DNA from: CAWCDJ01 sp963796675
GTDB taxonomy: Bacteria; Acidobacteriota; Terriglobia; Bryobacterales; Bryobacteraceae
Direction: 5' to 3'
DNA: 64,000 nucleotides
Assembly (NCBI GenBank): GCA_963796675.1
Contig: CAWCMS010000016.1
Coordinates: forward strand, 77,166-141,165
How positions within the stretch are numbered: position 1 is the stretch's first letter; every line of letters begins with the position of its first letter. The notes beneath the pieces were generated by a model. The model was given only the letters and a program-made list of their open reading frames with translations, had not been told where the DNA came from and did not search any database. Below, piece after piece: positions 42,811 to 52,552 of this stretch. A program made the position numbers and the translations under genes.

Positions 42811-45759
42811 ATGCAGCGACTCGCAGTACTCATGTTGTGTCTGGCCGCGTCCGTCTTCGGACAGACGCCGGCGCCGGGTCTCACCGGCACTGTGACCGAT
42901 CCTTCCGGCGCGGTCGTTCCCGGAGCCCTGGTGCAGCTTCGCGGCCCCGGCGGCGAACAACGCAGGACCACCGACGTCAGCGGCCGCTACGCGTTTACGG
43001 GCCTGCCTGCCGGCAAATTCCAGGTGCGCGTCATCGCTAAGGGGTTCACGGTCTGGCAGCGGCAGGATGTCGAAATCAACGGACCCCTGTCGCTCGATGC
43101 GCAGCTCTTCATTCAAGCGGAATCGCAGGTCCTGAACGTCGAGGACGAGGCGAACAAGGTGAGTTCGGATCCCGCGGACAACGGCGGCGCCCTGGTGCTG
43201 AAGGAAAAGCAGCTCGACACGCTCTCCGACGATCCGGACGAGCTTTCCTCGCAATTGCAGGCCATGGCCGGACCCGGCGCCGGCCCGAACGGCGGCACCA
43301 TCTACATCGACGGCTTCACCGGTGGCAACCTCCCGCCGAAATCGTCGATCCGCGAAGTGCGCATCAACTCCAACCCGTTCTCGCCCGAGTACGACCGGCC
43401 GGGATTCGGCCGCATCGAGATCCTGACCAGGCCCGGCACAGACCGCATCCGCGGCCAGTTTTTCGGCCAATACAATAAAGAGGCGCTCAACTCCCGCAGC
43501 CCGCTGCTGACACAGTCGCAGCGCCCGCCCTACAAGCAGGATTTCTTTGGCTTCAACGTCACCGGACCGATCGTGAAGAGCAAGGCGTCGTTCGGCTTCG
43601 ACGGCATGCGACGCAGCACCACGGAAAACGCCTTCATCCTGGCCACGTCGCTTGATACGAACCTGTTGCCGCAGACGATCAATCAGGCGATTCTGACGCC
43701 GCAGGCGTTCACGACCCTGAGCCCGCGGTTCGACTACGCCATCAACGCCAACAACAACCTGACCATCCGGTATCAGAACACCCGCGCGAGCTCCGATAAA
43801 CAGGGCGTCGGGAGCTTCAACCTGGCGTCGCGCGCCTACGATACCAGGAGCGCCGAGAATACCGTGCAGGTGACCGAAACGTCGGTGTTGAGCCCGCGGC
43901 TGATCAACGAGTCGCGATTCCAATACATGCGGGCGAATTCGTCCATGCTCGATAACAACACCGCCGCCGCGATCATCGTTTCCGGTGCGTTCAGCGCGGG
44001 CGGCGCGCAGGTGGGCAATTCGGGCAGCCTGACCAATAGCTGGGAATTCACCAACAGCTCCACCTATACTCACGGCACCCACACTTTGAAGTGGGGCGGG
44101 CGAATTCGCCAGGCATTTCTCGATTCCACTTCGTTGAGCAATTTCGGCGGCACCTATACGTACCAGGCCGGCACCGGACCTGAGCTCGACACGAACAACC
44201 AGGCGGTCGCGGGGACATCCCTCTCGCTCAGCGCGCTCGAGGTTTACCGCCGGACGCTGCTCTTCGAGTCGCTTGGGTATAGCGACGCCCTGATGCGCAC
44301 GCTCGGCGCCGGGCCCTATCAGTTCAGCCTGAGCGCCGGCACTCCGACCACCTCTGTGAGCCAGTTGGATCTCGGGCTGTGGGCCAACGACGACTGGCGT
44401 CTGCGCCCCAACCTCACCGTGAGCTATGGCCTTCGCTACGAGGCGCAGTCCAATATCCGCGATCATGGCGATATCTCTCCTCGCGTCGGCATCGCCTGGG
44501 GAGTGGGCGGCAACGCCAGGAAAGCGGCCAGGACGGTCGTCCGGGCGGGCTTCGGCGTCTTTTATGACCGCGTCAGCGATTCGATCATCCTGAACGCGTT
44601 GCGCTACAACGGCACCACGCAGCAGTCGTACGTGATCTTCAATCCCAGCTTTTTCCCCTCGATCCCTTCGCTAAGCCTGCTCGAGGCCGGCAAGCAGCCG
44701 CAGCAGTTGCAATACGTGGATCGCAACATCGTCGCTCCGCGGAATTACCAGGCGCAGGTCGGCGTGGACCGGCAAATCAACTCTTACTTCCGCTTGAGCG
44801 CCAACTACATCACTTCGCGCGGCGTGCACCTGCAGCGCTCGCGCGACATCAACGCTCCCATCAATGGTCTTTACCCGTTCGGCGACGAGCAGTTGCGGCT
44901 CCTGACCGAATCGACCGGCTTCAGCCGCACCAATCAGATCATGATCAGCCCGAACCTGAATTACAAAAAGATCTTCCTGTTCGGGTTCTACTCGCTCTCC
45001 TACGGGAAGAGCGACGCCGAAGGCCAGCCCGCCGACCCGTACAATCTGCGCGCGGAGTGGGGGCCATCGTCGTTCGCCGACGTGCGGCACCGCTTCGTGA
45101 TGGGTACGAACGTGCCGCTGGTTTACGGGTTTTCGGTCAGCCCGTTCATCGTAGTCCAGAGCGGGAGCCCGTACAGCGTCACGACCGGCCGCGACAACAA
45201 CGGCGACGGCATCATGGCCGAACGACCGTCGCTAGTGGCCGGAGCGACAGCGGCCACCTGCAGCGGAACCAGCCTCCTCTACGAAAACGGCTTCGGGTGC
45301 TTCAACGTGAACCCGGCGGCCGGTGCCGCGACGATCGAACGGAACTTTGCGCGAGGGCCCGGGAGCGCCACACTGATGCTGCGGCTTTCTCGTAGCTGGG
45401 TCTTCGGCGGCAAGACGGAGCCCAATCAAGGGGGGATGGGCCCGGGAATGGGCCCGGGAGGCGGCGGTCCTCCCCCGGGTGGCGGCGGCGGACGCGGTCC
45501 CGGCGGCGGCGGTCCGATGATGATGGGCGGTCCGCCTCCCGGCATGATGGGCGGCAACGGCTCCGGCCGCCGGTACACCCTGACGCTCGGGGTGAACGCC
45601 ATGAACGCATTGAATCACGCGAACTACGCGGCGCCCTCGGGCGATCTTTCCTCGCCTTATTTCGGGGTGTCCCGCAGCCTGGCCGGCGGATTCGGCCCGA
45701 TGGGCGGAGCGAGCACCTACAACCGCAAGATCGACGTGCAGCTCCGCTTCGCGTTCTGA
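42811..45759 (+). CDS. TonB-dependent receptor-like protein with Gly/Met/Pro-rich loop
   Basis: A 982-residue protein with signal peptide (LAVLMLCLAASVFGQTPAPG), a CarboxypepD_reg domain (residues 28-110: GLTGTVTDPSGAVVPGALVQ, YAFTGLPAGKFQVRVIAKGF), a plug-like domain (FGRIEILTRPGTDRIRGQFF) and a large barrel. Near residues 872-920 an unusual loop rich in Gly, Pro and Met interrupts the barrel (GGMGPGMGPGGGGPPPGG, then GPMMMGGPPPGMMGG). It ends YNRKIDVQLRFAF with a C-terminal Phe. The ligand is unknown. The Met-rich loop hints at metal or peptide contact, but that is speculation. Confidence 0.82.
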   Translation: MQRLAVLMLCLAASVFGQTPAPGLTGTVTDPSGAVVPGALVQLRGPGGEQRRTTDVSGRYAFTGLPAGKFQVRVIAKGFTVWQRQDVEINGPLSLDAQLFIQAESQVLNVEDEANKVSSDPADNGGALVLKEKQLDTLSDDPDELSSQLQAMAGPGAGPNGGTIYIDGFTGGNLPPKSSIREVRINSNPFSPEYDRPGFGRIEILTRPGTDRIRGQFFGQYNKEALNSRSPLLTQSQRPPYKQDFFGFNVTGPIVKSKASFGFDGMRRSTTENAFILATSLDTNLLPQTINQAILTPQAFTTLSPRFDYAINANNNLTIRYQNTRASSDKQGVGSFNLASRAYDTRSAENTVQVTETSVLSPRLINESRFQYMRANSSMLDNNTAAAIIVSGAFSAGGAQVGNSGSLTNSWEFTNSSTYTHGTHTLKWGGRIRQAFLDSTSLSNFGGTYTYQAGTGPELDTNNQAVAGTSLSLSALEVYRRTLLFESLGYSDALMRTLGAGPYQFSLSAGTPTTSVSQLDLGLWANDDWRLRPNLTVSYGLRYEAQSNIRDHGDISPRVGIAWGVGGNARKAARTVVRAGFGVFYDRVSDSIILNALRYNGTTQQSYVIFNPSFFPSIPSLSLLEAGKQPQQLQYVDRNIVAPRNYQAQVGVDRQINSYFRLSANYITSRGVHLQRSRDINAPINGLYPFGDEQLRLLTESTGFSRTNQIMISPNLNYKKIFLFGFYSLSYGKSDAEGQPADPYNLRAEWGPSSFADVRHRFVMGTNVPLVYGFSVSPFIVVQSGSPYSVTTGRDNNGDGIMAERPSLVAGATAATCSGTSLLYENGFGCFNVNPAAGAATIERNFARGPGSATLMLRLSRSWVFGGKTEPNQGGMGPGMGPGGGGPPPGGGGGRGPGGGGPMMMGGPPPGMMGGNGSGRRYTLTLGVNAMNALNHANYAAPSGDLSSPYFGVSRSLAGGFGPMGGASTYNRKIDVQLRFAF

Positions 45760-45769
45760 GGACGAGAAC

Positions 45770-47197
45770 CTACATCGCGAGCAATGCGGCCATCAGGTCG
45801 ATCCCGTCCCAGAGGTTCTGAATCCGCAGGTTCTCGTTGAAGCTGTGCTGGTTGTTGTCGTGATTCGCGATCGGCACCGTGATGGTGGGGACGTGCAGCG
45901 TCTGCTCGATCATATAGAGCGGCACGCTGCCTCCCATGGTCGGCAGCCTGACCACCGGTCCGCGGGCGGCCTCGGCGGTCTTCAGCACGAGCTGTGAGAT
46001 GGGCAGGTCCATCGAGGTACGGGAGGCGCTGTAGCCGCCCGGATCGACCGTGACCTTGGCCACCTTGGGGTGCGACATCTTCGTATCCGCATCCGGGTCG
46101 GCCGAAACCACAAAATAGCCTTGTCTGCGGATATGGTCGATCACGCGCTGCGAGGCCATCTCGGGCGTAATTCCCTTGACCAGCCGGCAGTCGATCGTCG
46201 CGGTGGCGGTGGCCGGGATGACGTTGCTCGCTCCGGCTCCGATCCGGGCTGCGCCCATTCCGCGGATGTTGAGCGAAGGATAGTTCAACAACTCGACCAG
46301 CCTCTTCCCGCCGCCTTCGGTCCGCCCCAGGGCCAACTCCTTCATCAATTGGCCGTCGATCTCCGGGGCCTCGGCGATGGCTCGCTTCTCGGTCTCGCTC
46401 AGCGGCTCGATCCCGTCATAGAAATGGTCGATGGTGACCCGGCCGTCGTCGTCCTTCATCGAGGCCAGCAGGCGGGCGAGCATCATCGCGGGGTTGGGCG
46501 CCCAGTTCCCGTAGTGGCCGCTGTGCAGTTCGTGGCTCGGGCCGTAGACCGTGATCCCCAGCTCCACAATCCCCCGGGCGCCGAAGACGATCTGCTGCCG
46601 CCGGCTCTGGTGCACCGGGCCGTCGCAGATCAGCCAGACGTCGGATTTCAGGAGGTCGCGATTTTGCCGGAGGATCTCGCCCAGGTGCGGGGAGCCGGCC
46701 TCTTCTTCGCCTTCGAAGACGAATTTGACGTTTGATTTCAATGGGATATGGGCATCGAGTGCGGTCGCGAGGGCGATGATCGGCGCCTTATCGTCGGAGG
46801 CCGAGCGCGCCCAGATGCGGCCGTCGCGGATCACCGGCTGCCAGGGCGGGGTGGCCCATTCCTTCGGGTCGAGCGGCTGACCGTCGTAGTGAGCATAAAA
46901 GGTGACCGTCCGGGTGGCTCCGGGAGTCACGATCTCGCCGTAGACCACCGGTGGAGCTTCGGGGACCTCGAGAAGGCGGGTCCGGACGCCCCGCTTTTCG
47001 AGGATTGCCTGGACGGCGGCGGCATTCCGGCGGATGTCGGCGGTGTTCCGCGCGAGGTTGGGAATTGCCAGTAACTCACTGAATTCATGGAGGATTTCCT
47101 GCTCATGAGCCACCCGGTAGCGATGTGCGGCGAGTGCCGCGGGATCGGCTTGGGCGTAGGCGGTGAGTGCCGCGAAGAGGGCCAGGCAAAATCTCAT
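45770..47197 (-). CDS. Exported M20-family metallopeptidase
   Basis: A 475-residue peptidase with signal peptide (MRFCLALFAALTAYAQ). Di-zinc site motifs of the M20 family: VTFYAHYDGQPLDPKEWATP (metal His and Asp), RSASDDKAPIIALATAL (bridging Asp), KFVFEGEEEAGSPHLGEIL (catalytic Glu and metal Glu), WLICDGPVHQSRRQQ (metal Asp) and VPIANHDNNQHSFNENLRIQ (last His). The dimerisation domain lies at about 215-330. It probably cleaves dipeptides or N-acyl amino acids in the periplasm. The frame is intact. Confidence 0.88.
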   Translation of the reverse strand: MRFCLALFAALTAYAQADPAALAAHRYRVAHEQEILHEFSELLAIPNLARNTADIRRNAAAVQAILEKRGVRTRLLEVPEAPPVVYGEIVTPGATRTVTFYAHYDGQPLDPKEWATPPWQPVIRDGRIWARSASDDKAPIIALATALDAHIPLKSNVKFVFEGEEEAGSPHLGEILRQNRDLLKSDVWLICDGPVHQSRRQQIVFGARGIVELGITVYGPSHELHSGHYGNWAPNPAMMLARLLASMKDDDGRVTIDHFYDGIEPLSETEKRAIAEAPEIDGQLMKELALGRTEGGGKRLVELLNYPSLNIRGMGAARIGAGASNVIPATATATIDCRLVKGITPEMASQRVIDHIRRQGYFVVSADPDADTKMSHPKVAKVTVDPGGYSASRTSMDLPISQLVLKTAEAARGPVVRLPTMGGSVPLYMIEQTLHVPTITVPIANHDNNQHSFNENLRIQNLWDGIDLMAALLAM

Positions 47198-47231
47198 TGG
47201 GATACTCTATCAAATTTCCGCTCATAGATAC

Positions 47232-47260
47232 TTGACATATAAACACTCATATTTTATGAT
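47232..47260 (+). promoter_or_regulatory. Sigma-70 promoter of hsp20
   Basis: TTGACA (47232-47237), a 17-base spacer, and TATGAT (47255-47260) form a near-perfect housekeeping promoter in a very AT-rich stretch. Just downstream TGAGGTC and GGCCTCA (47272-47293) can pair and might form a leader hairpin. No CIRCE element was seen. Confidence 0.75.
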
Positions 47261-47303
47261 TGCAACAGATGAGGTCTTCAGAGGGCCTCACCAGAAGATC
47301 TAG

Positions 47304-47747
47304 ATGAGGAGATTGAAGAAAAGTATGTCCCTTTCCCATTTCGACCCGCTCTACAACTTCCGCACCTTCGAAGACGCCTTTACCCGCCTGTTGAGCGAAC
47401 CGCAGACTAATCGTCCCTGGTCGCCGGCCGTCGATATTTACGAGACCGAGAATGACCTCGTCCTGAAGGCGGATCTTCCCGATGTGGACCAGAAATCGAT
47501 CGACGTGCGCGTGGAGAACCAGACTCTCACGATCGCCGGCGAGCGCAAGTTCGAAAAGCAGGATGCGGGCAAGGGTTACCACCGGATCGAACGGACCTAC
47601 GGCACGTTCGTACGCAGCTTTTCCGTTCCGAACACCTTCGATACCGATCAGATCGGCGCCGAATACAAGAACGGAGTGCTGACAGTCACCCTGCCCAAAA
47701 AGGAAGCGGCCAAGCCCCGGCAGATCAAAGTCGAAGTGAGGGCTTGA
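47304..47747 (+). CDS. Small heat-shock protein Hsp20
   Basis: 147 residues from ATG 47304, or 140 residues from ATG 47325. The second start gives the usual beginning SLSHFDPLYNFRTFEDAFTR, and GAGGAG stands 13 bases before it. The alpha-crystallin domain covers residues 40-135: WSPAVDIYETENDLVLKADL, VRVENQTLTIAGERKFEK and YKNGVLTVTLPKKEAAKPRQ, including the conserved G-V-L motif. It is an ATP-independent holdase chaperone that hands clients to systems such as ClpB, encoded next. Confidence 0.92.
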   Translation: MRRLKKSMSLSHFDPLYNFRTFEDAFTRLLSEPQTNRPWSPAVDIYETENDLVLKADLPDVDQKSIDVRVENQTLTIAGERKFEKQDAGKGYHRIERTYGTFVRSFSVPNTFDTDQIGAEYKNGVLTVTLPKKEAAKPRQIKVEVRA

Positions 47748-47794
47748 CGCATCTAAGGTAATAGAAGGCCGGCCGGAAGCCGGCTTCCCAGGAA

Positions 47795-47825
47795 GGGCCG
47801 GGCCTTGTGCCCGGCCCGATGTTTT
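47795..47825 (+). terminator. Rho-independent terminator between hsp20 and clpB
   Basis: GGGCCGGGC-CTTGT-GCCCGGCCC is a 9-bp perfect GC stem followed by GATGTTTTCT. A second perfect palindrome, GGAAGCCGGCTTCC, lies just before it (47775-47788). The hairpin ends about 20 bases before the clpB start, so clpB may be read through partly or use a promoter overlapping this region. Confidence 0.65.
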
Positions 47826-47837
47826 CTAAAGGATAGA

Positions 47838-50469
47838 ATGTTCCGACTAGATAAACTGACCCAGAAAGCCCAGGAGGCCCTGCAACTTACCCAAGCCGTG
47901 GCCGAGCGTAACGAAAGCCAGGTGATGTTCCCGCTGCACCTGTTGATCGCCCTGGCTGAGGAAAAGGAAGGCATCGTGCGCCCCATTCTGGAGAAGTGCG
48001 GAGCGCGTTCCGATTCCGTCGTGGCCGAGGCGCAGCGGCAGCTCGTGAACCTTCCGAAATCGGCAGGCGGTCCTCCGGGAATGTATCTTTCCCAACCTTT
48101 GAATCAGGTGCTCGAACAGGCGTTCGACGAGGCCACCCGGTTCAAGGATGAATTCGTATCGACCGAGCACCTGCTGCTCTCCCTGGCCGAGCAAAGCTCC
48201 GACCCAGCCGGCCGGTTGCTCGAGAGCTTCGGCGCCGGGCACGATGCCATTCTCAAGGCACTGGTGGGCATCCGCGGCACCGCGCGGGTAACCGATCAGA
48301 ATCCCGAGACGAAATACCAGGCGCTCGAACGCTATGCGCATGACCTGACCGAATCGGCGCGGCAGGGCAAGCTCGACCCGGTCATTGGCCGGGATGACGA
48401 GATCCGCCGCGTGATGCAGGTCCTGAGCCGGCGCACCAAGAACAACCCGGTGCTGATCGGCGAGCCCGGGGTGGGCAAGACCGCGATCGTGGAAGGCCTG
48501 GCGCAGAGGATCGTGCGCGACGACGTGCCCGATCAGCTCAAGAACAAGCGCCTGGTTGCCATCGATCTCGGCTCGATGATTGCGGGCACCAAGTTCCGCG
48601 GCGAGTTCGAAGACCGCCTGAAGGCAGTGGTGAAGGAGATCATCGACTCGAATGGTGAGATCCTCTGCTTCATCGACGAGTTGCACACGCTGGTGGGAGC
48701 CGGTGGCGCGGAGGGCGCGATCGACGCCGCCAACCTCTTGAAGCCGGCGCTCGCTCGCGGCGAGTTGCGCTGCATCGGCGCCACCACGCTGAACGAGTAT
48801 AAAAAGCACGTCGAAAAGGATGCCGCTCTGGCGCGCCGCTTCCAGACCGTCCTGGTCGGGCGAACCTTCGGTGGACGATACCGTCGCCATACTCCGGGGA
48901 CTCAAGGAGAAGTTCGAGATCCATCACGGCGTGCGCATCAAGGATGCCGCGATCATCGCGGCCGCTGTGCTTTCGCACCGTTACATCTCCGACCGGTTCC
49001 TGCCGGACAAGGCGATCGATCTGATCGATGAGGCCGGCTCCGCTTTGCGATTACAGATCGGCTCGATGCCGATCGAGATCGACGACCTGGACCGCCGTAT
49101 TTCGCACCTCGAAATCGAGCGGCAGGCGTTGAGTAAGGAGCTGGATCCGGCATCGCACGACCGGCTGCGCATCGTCGAGAGCGAGCTGGAGCGCTTGCGC
49201 GGCGAAGCCGCCGTCCTGAAAGAGCGCTGGAACCGGGAGAAGGGCGCCATCTCGCGCGTCAAGCAACTCAAAGAGGAGCAGGACAACCTGCGCCAGGAAG
49301 AGGAACGCGCCACCCGCGCCGGCGATTGGGAGAAGGCCGCGCAACTGCGTTACGGCCGGCTCTCGCAGATCGAGAAAGACATTGCCACGGCCGAGCAGGA
49401 ACTCGAAGCCGTGAAAGGAACGGCGCTACTCAAAGAAGAGATCGGCGAGGACGATATCGCCCGCATCGTGGCCAAGTGGACCGGCATTCCGGTGACCCGC
49501 ATGATGGAAGGCGAGATCCAGAAACTGGTCCACATGGGCGACCGGTTGAAAGACCGCGTTGTGGGCCAGGACCAGGCCGTGCGCCTGGTTGCCAACGCCA
49601 TTCTGCGTAACCGCGCAGGATTGAGCGATCCGAACCGGCCCATCGGCAGCTTCATCTTCCTGGGGCCCACGGGCGTCGGGAAGACCGAGCTCGTCCGCGC
49701 TCTTGCGCAATACCTGTTCGACGACGACAAGGCCATGATCCGCGTCGATATGTCCGAGTACATGGAGAAGCACGCGGTCTCCCGCATGGTGGGGTCGCCT
49801 CCGGGATATGTCGGCTTCGAAGAGGGCGGCCAGTTGACCGAACAGGTGCGGCGGCGGCCTTACTCGGTGGTGCTATTCGATGAAATCGAAAAGGCGCATC
49901 CGGACGTCTTCAATATGTTGCTCCAGATCCTGGACGACGGCAGGCTGACGGACGGGCAGGGCAGAACCGTGAGCTTCAAGAACACGGTGATCGTGATGAC
50001 GTCGAATATCGGCACCGGCATGGTCGAGAAGAGCTCGATCGGTTTCTCGGTGCACGGCAAGGACAAGCAGGGCGAAGATACCCGCAAGCGGCTGCTCGAA
50101 ACGCTACGGCACAGCTTCCGTCCTGAATTCCTGAACCGGGTTGACGATATCATTGTATTTAACACGTTGACCCGCGAGCACCTGGCGCAGATCGTGACTA
50201 TACAACTCGCAAATGTCGGCAAACTCTTGAAAGACCGGAAGCTGAAACTCGAAGTGACCGAAGCCGCACGGGATCTGATCATCTCCGAAGGCTACGATCC
50301 GCAGTATGGCGCGCGGCCGATGAGGCGCGCGATTCAGCGGCTAGTCCAGGATCCACTGGCCCTCAAGCTGATCGGCGGCGAATTCGGCGAAGGCGACACG
50401 ATTCTGGTAGACGTCGGCGGAGAAGGGGGTGAACTTCGGTTCACCCGCCTCCTTCCCGTAGCGGCGTAA
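47838..50469 (+). CDS. clpB: ATP-dependent disaggregase ClpB (one frameshift)
   Basis: 876 residues after correction, the standard ClpB length. The N-domain has two Clp_N repeats (LDKLTQKAQEALQLTQAVAE). AAA1 has Walker A GEPGVGKTAIVEGLAQRIV and Walker B EILCFIDELHTLVGAGGAEG. The coiled-coil middle domain is at about 390-520. AAA2 has FLGPTGVGKTELVRALAQYL and PYSVVLFDEIEKAHPDVFNM. One extra G in GTCGGGCGAACC (about 48858) shifts the frame in the middle; with GG the sequence reads QTVLVGEPSVDDTVAILRGL. ATG 47838 follows AAGGATAGA. It disaggregates stress-damaged proteins. Confidence 0.95.
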
Positions 50470-50496
50470 ACCGGCGGCTGAAACGGAGGTTCCTCC

Positions 50497-51348
50497 ATGT
50501 CACTGAATACAGTTAAGACCGCGTTGCTGTTGGGACTGCTCAGCGCAATCCTCCTGGTGGGAGGGCAAGCGCTGGGCGGACGCCAGGGACTCTACATGGG
50601 CCTGGTGCTTGCGGTCGTCATGAACTTCGGCAGTTATTTCTTCTCGGATAAGATCGCGCTCTCGATGTACCGGGCGCAGCCTCTTACGGAGGCTGAAAAT
50701 CCGGAAGCCTACCGGAGGGTGGCGCCGATCGTGCAAGGGCTGGCTCAGCGTATGGGCTTGCCGATGCCCAAGCTCTACATGATTCCCGAGCCTTCTCCGA
50801 ACGCATTCGCGACGGGGCGCAACCCGAAGCACGCGTCCGTAGCGTTCACCAGCGGTATTCTGCAGTTGATGAACGACAACGAGATCGAAGGCGTGGTGGC
50901 GCACGAGTTGGGCCACGTGCTGCACCGCGACATTCTGATCAGTTCGGTGGCAGCGACGATCGCGGCAGCCATCACGTTCCTGGCTCGCATGGCGTTCTGG
51001 TTCGGCGGCACCGGCGGTCGCGACGATGATAATCGTGGCGGAGCTCTGGGCGCCTTGTTCATGATGATTCTGGCGCCGATTGCCGCCATGCTGATCCAGA
51101 TGGCGATTTCGCGTTCTCGCGAGTTCGACGCCGACGCCGCCTCGGCCAAGTACGTGGGATCTCCGTATCCGTTGATCAACGGCCTGGAGAAACTGGACGG
51201 CTGGTCGAAGCGGATTCCGATGGAGGCGACTCCCTCCACTGCGCATCTGTTCATCATCAAGCCGTTTTCCGCCGGCGCCATGATGCGCCTTTTTTCGACT
51301 CACCCCTCGACTGAGGACCGGATCGCCCGCCTGCAGGCCATGAGATGA
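50497..51348 (+). CDS. htpX: Membrane zinc metalloprotease HtpX
   Basis: A 283-residue protein with two N-terminal membrane helices (LLLGLLSAILLVGGQALGG, GLYMGLVLAVVMNFGSYFFS), the zinc motif HELGH in EIEGVVAHELGHVLHRDILI, two further helices (TIAAAITFLARMAFWFGG, GALFMMILAPIAAMLIQMAI), and the third zinc ligand Glu in SRSREFDADAASAKYVGSPY. HtpX degrades misfolded membrane proteins. GGAGG precedes the ATG by 7-8 bases. It lies 27 bases after clpB, suiting a heat-shock operon. Confidence 0.95.
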   Translation: MSLNTVKTALLLGLLSAILLVGGQALGGRQGLYMGLVLAVVMNFGSYFFSDKIALSMYRAQPLTEAENPEAYRRVAPIVQGLAQRMGLPMPKLYMIPEPSPNAFATGRNPKHASVAFTSGILQLMNDNEIEGVVAHELGHVLHRDILISSVAATIAAAITFLARMAFWFGGTGGRDDDNRGGALGALFMMILAPIAAMLIQMAISRSREFDADAASAKYVGSPYPLINGLEKLDGWSKRIPMEATPSTAHLFIIKPFSAGAMMRLFSTHPSTEDRIARLQAMR

Positions 51349-52508
51349 ACGAGGTCCGAGTGAACCGGAAGGCGGCCGGGCGGGTCGCCTCCGGCCACCC
51401 GTGGATCTTTTCGAGCGACCTCGCGGACCACGACGGGGCACAGCCAGGTGCGGCGGTCAAGGTTGCCGACGAGCGCGGCCGGGCGCTCGGCACGGCCCAC
51501 TTCAGCTCTACTTCCCAAATCGCATTGCGTTTTCTTTCGCGGCGGATCGAAGAGATCGGCCGCGATTTTTATTTGCGGAGGCTGCGTGCCGCCGAGGCGT
51601 TCCGCTCGCGGGTGGTTCGCGAGAGCGACGCCTACCGCGTGGTGCATGGCGAGGCCGACCTGCTCCCTGCGCTCGTGGTCGACCGCTACGGCGACTACCT
51701 CGTGATGCAGACGCTGGACCAGGGGATGGATGCGGCCAAGGCCGACATTCTCTCGTGCCTGCAGGAGATTTACCAGCCGAAGGGCGTGATCGCGCGGAAC
51801 GACGCAGCCGTACGGGCAAAAGAGCAACTGCCGCTCGAATCCGGCGTGTTGACGGGTGAAGTGCCCGAGACCGTCACGATCCGGATGAACGGTCTTCAAC
51901 TCCAGGCCGACCTGTTGCGCGGGCAGAAGACCGGCATCTATCTCGACCAGCGCGAGAATTACCTGGCGGCGGCGCACTACGCCCGCGGCGGGCGAGCGCT
52001 CGATTGCTTCACGTCGACCGGCGGTTTCGCGCTGCACCTGGCGCGCGGGTGCGAATCGGTGGAAGCGGTCGACAGTTCCGCGCAAGCTTTGGGCACGGCC
52101 AAGGCCAATGCTCTCGCCAACGGAATCGACAACGTGGAGTTCCGGCAGGCCGACGTCTTCGAACTGCTGGCGGGGTACGCCAACGCGCACAGGCAGGTCT
52201 CTATGGTGGTGCTCGATCCACCGGCGTTCGCCAAATCGCGCGGCTCGGTCGAGAGCGCGCTGCGCGGCTACAAGGAGATCAACCAGCGGGCGCTACGGAT
52301 GCTGGGGCCGGGCGGTGTGCTGGTGACGTGCTCGTGTTCGCACCACGTGAGCGAGGCGATGCTGCTGGAATTAACCGCCGAAGCCGCGCTCGACGCCAAC
52401 CGCACCCTGCGCGTCCTGGAGCGTCGCACGCAGGCGCAGGACCACCCGATCCTGCTGACCGTGCCGGAGACGCTCTACCTGAAGTGCCTCATTCTCGAAG
52501 TGGTCTAG
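51345..52508 (+). CDS. RlmI-like class I SAM-dependent rRNA methyltransferase
   Basis: A 387-residue protein whose ATG overlaps the htpX stop (ATGA). The N-terminal PUA-type domain is GHPWIFSSDLADHDGAQPGA with VKVADERGRALGTAHFSSTS. The middle domain includes YRVVHGEADLLPALVVDRYG. The methyltransferase domain has KTGIYLDQRENYLAAAHYAR, RALDCFTSTGGFALHLARGC (SAM loop), MVVLDPPAFAKSRGSVESAL and VLVTCSCSHHVSEAML, as in the RlmI/RlmK family that makes 5-methylcytosine in 23S rRNA. The exact target base is inferred from the family. Confidence 0.87.
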   Translation: MNEVRVNRKAAGRVASGHPWIFSSDLADHDGAQPGAAVKVADERGRALGTAHFSSTSQIALRFLSRRIEEIGRDFYLRRLRAAEAFRSRVVRESDAYRVVHGEADLLPALVVDRYGDYLVMQTLDQGMDAAKADILSCLQEIYQPKGVIARNDAAVRAKEQLPLESGVLTGEVPETVTIRMNGLQLQADLLRGQKTGIYLDQRENYLAAAHYARGGRALDCFTSTGGFALHLARGCESVEAVDSSAQALGTAKANALANGIDNVEFRQADVFELLAGYANAHRQVSMVVLDPPAFAKSRGSVESALRGYKEINQRALRMLGPGGVLVTCSCSHHVSEAMLLELTAEAALDANRTLRVLERRTQAQDHPILLTVPETLYLKCLILEVV

Positions 52509-52552
52509 ATTAATTTCTCGGCGCCTCGGCGTCTCGGCGGTGAACCCAATCC

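Noticed and set aside
42808..44466. 552-codon minus-strand ORF antisense to the second TonB receptor
   Set aside because: No domain, no ribosome binding site, and the sense strand is a complete receptor.
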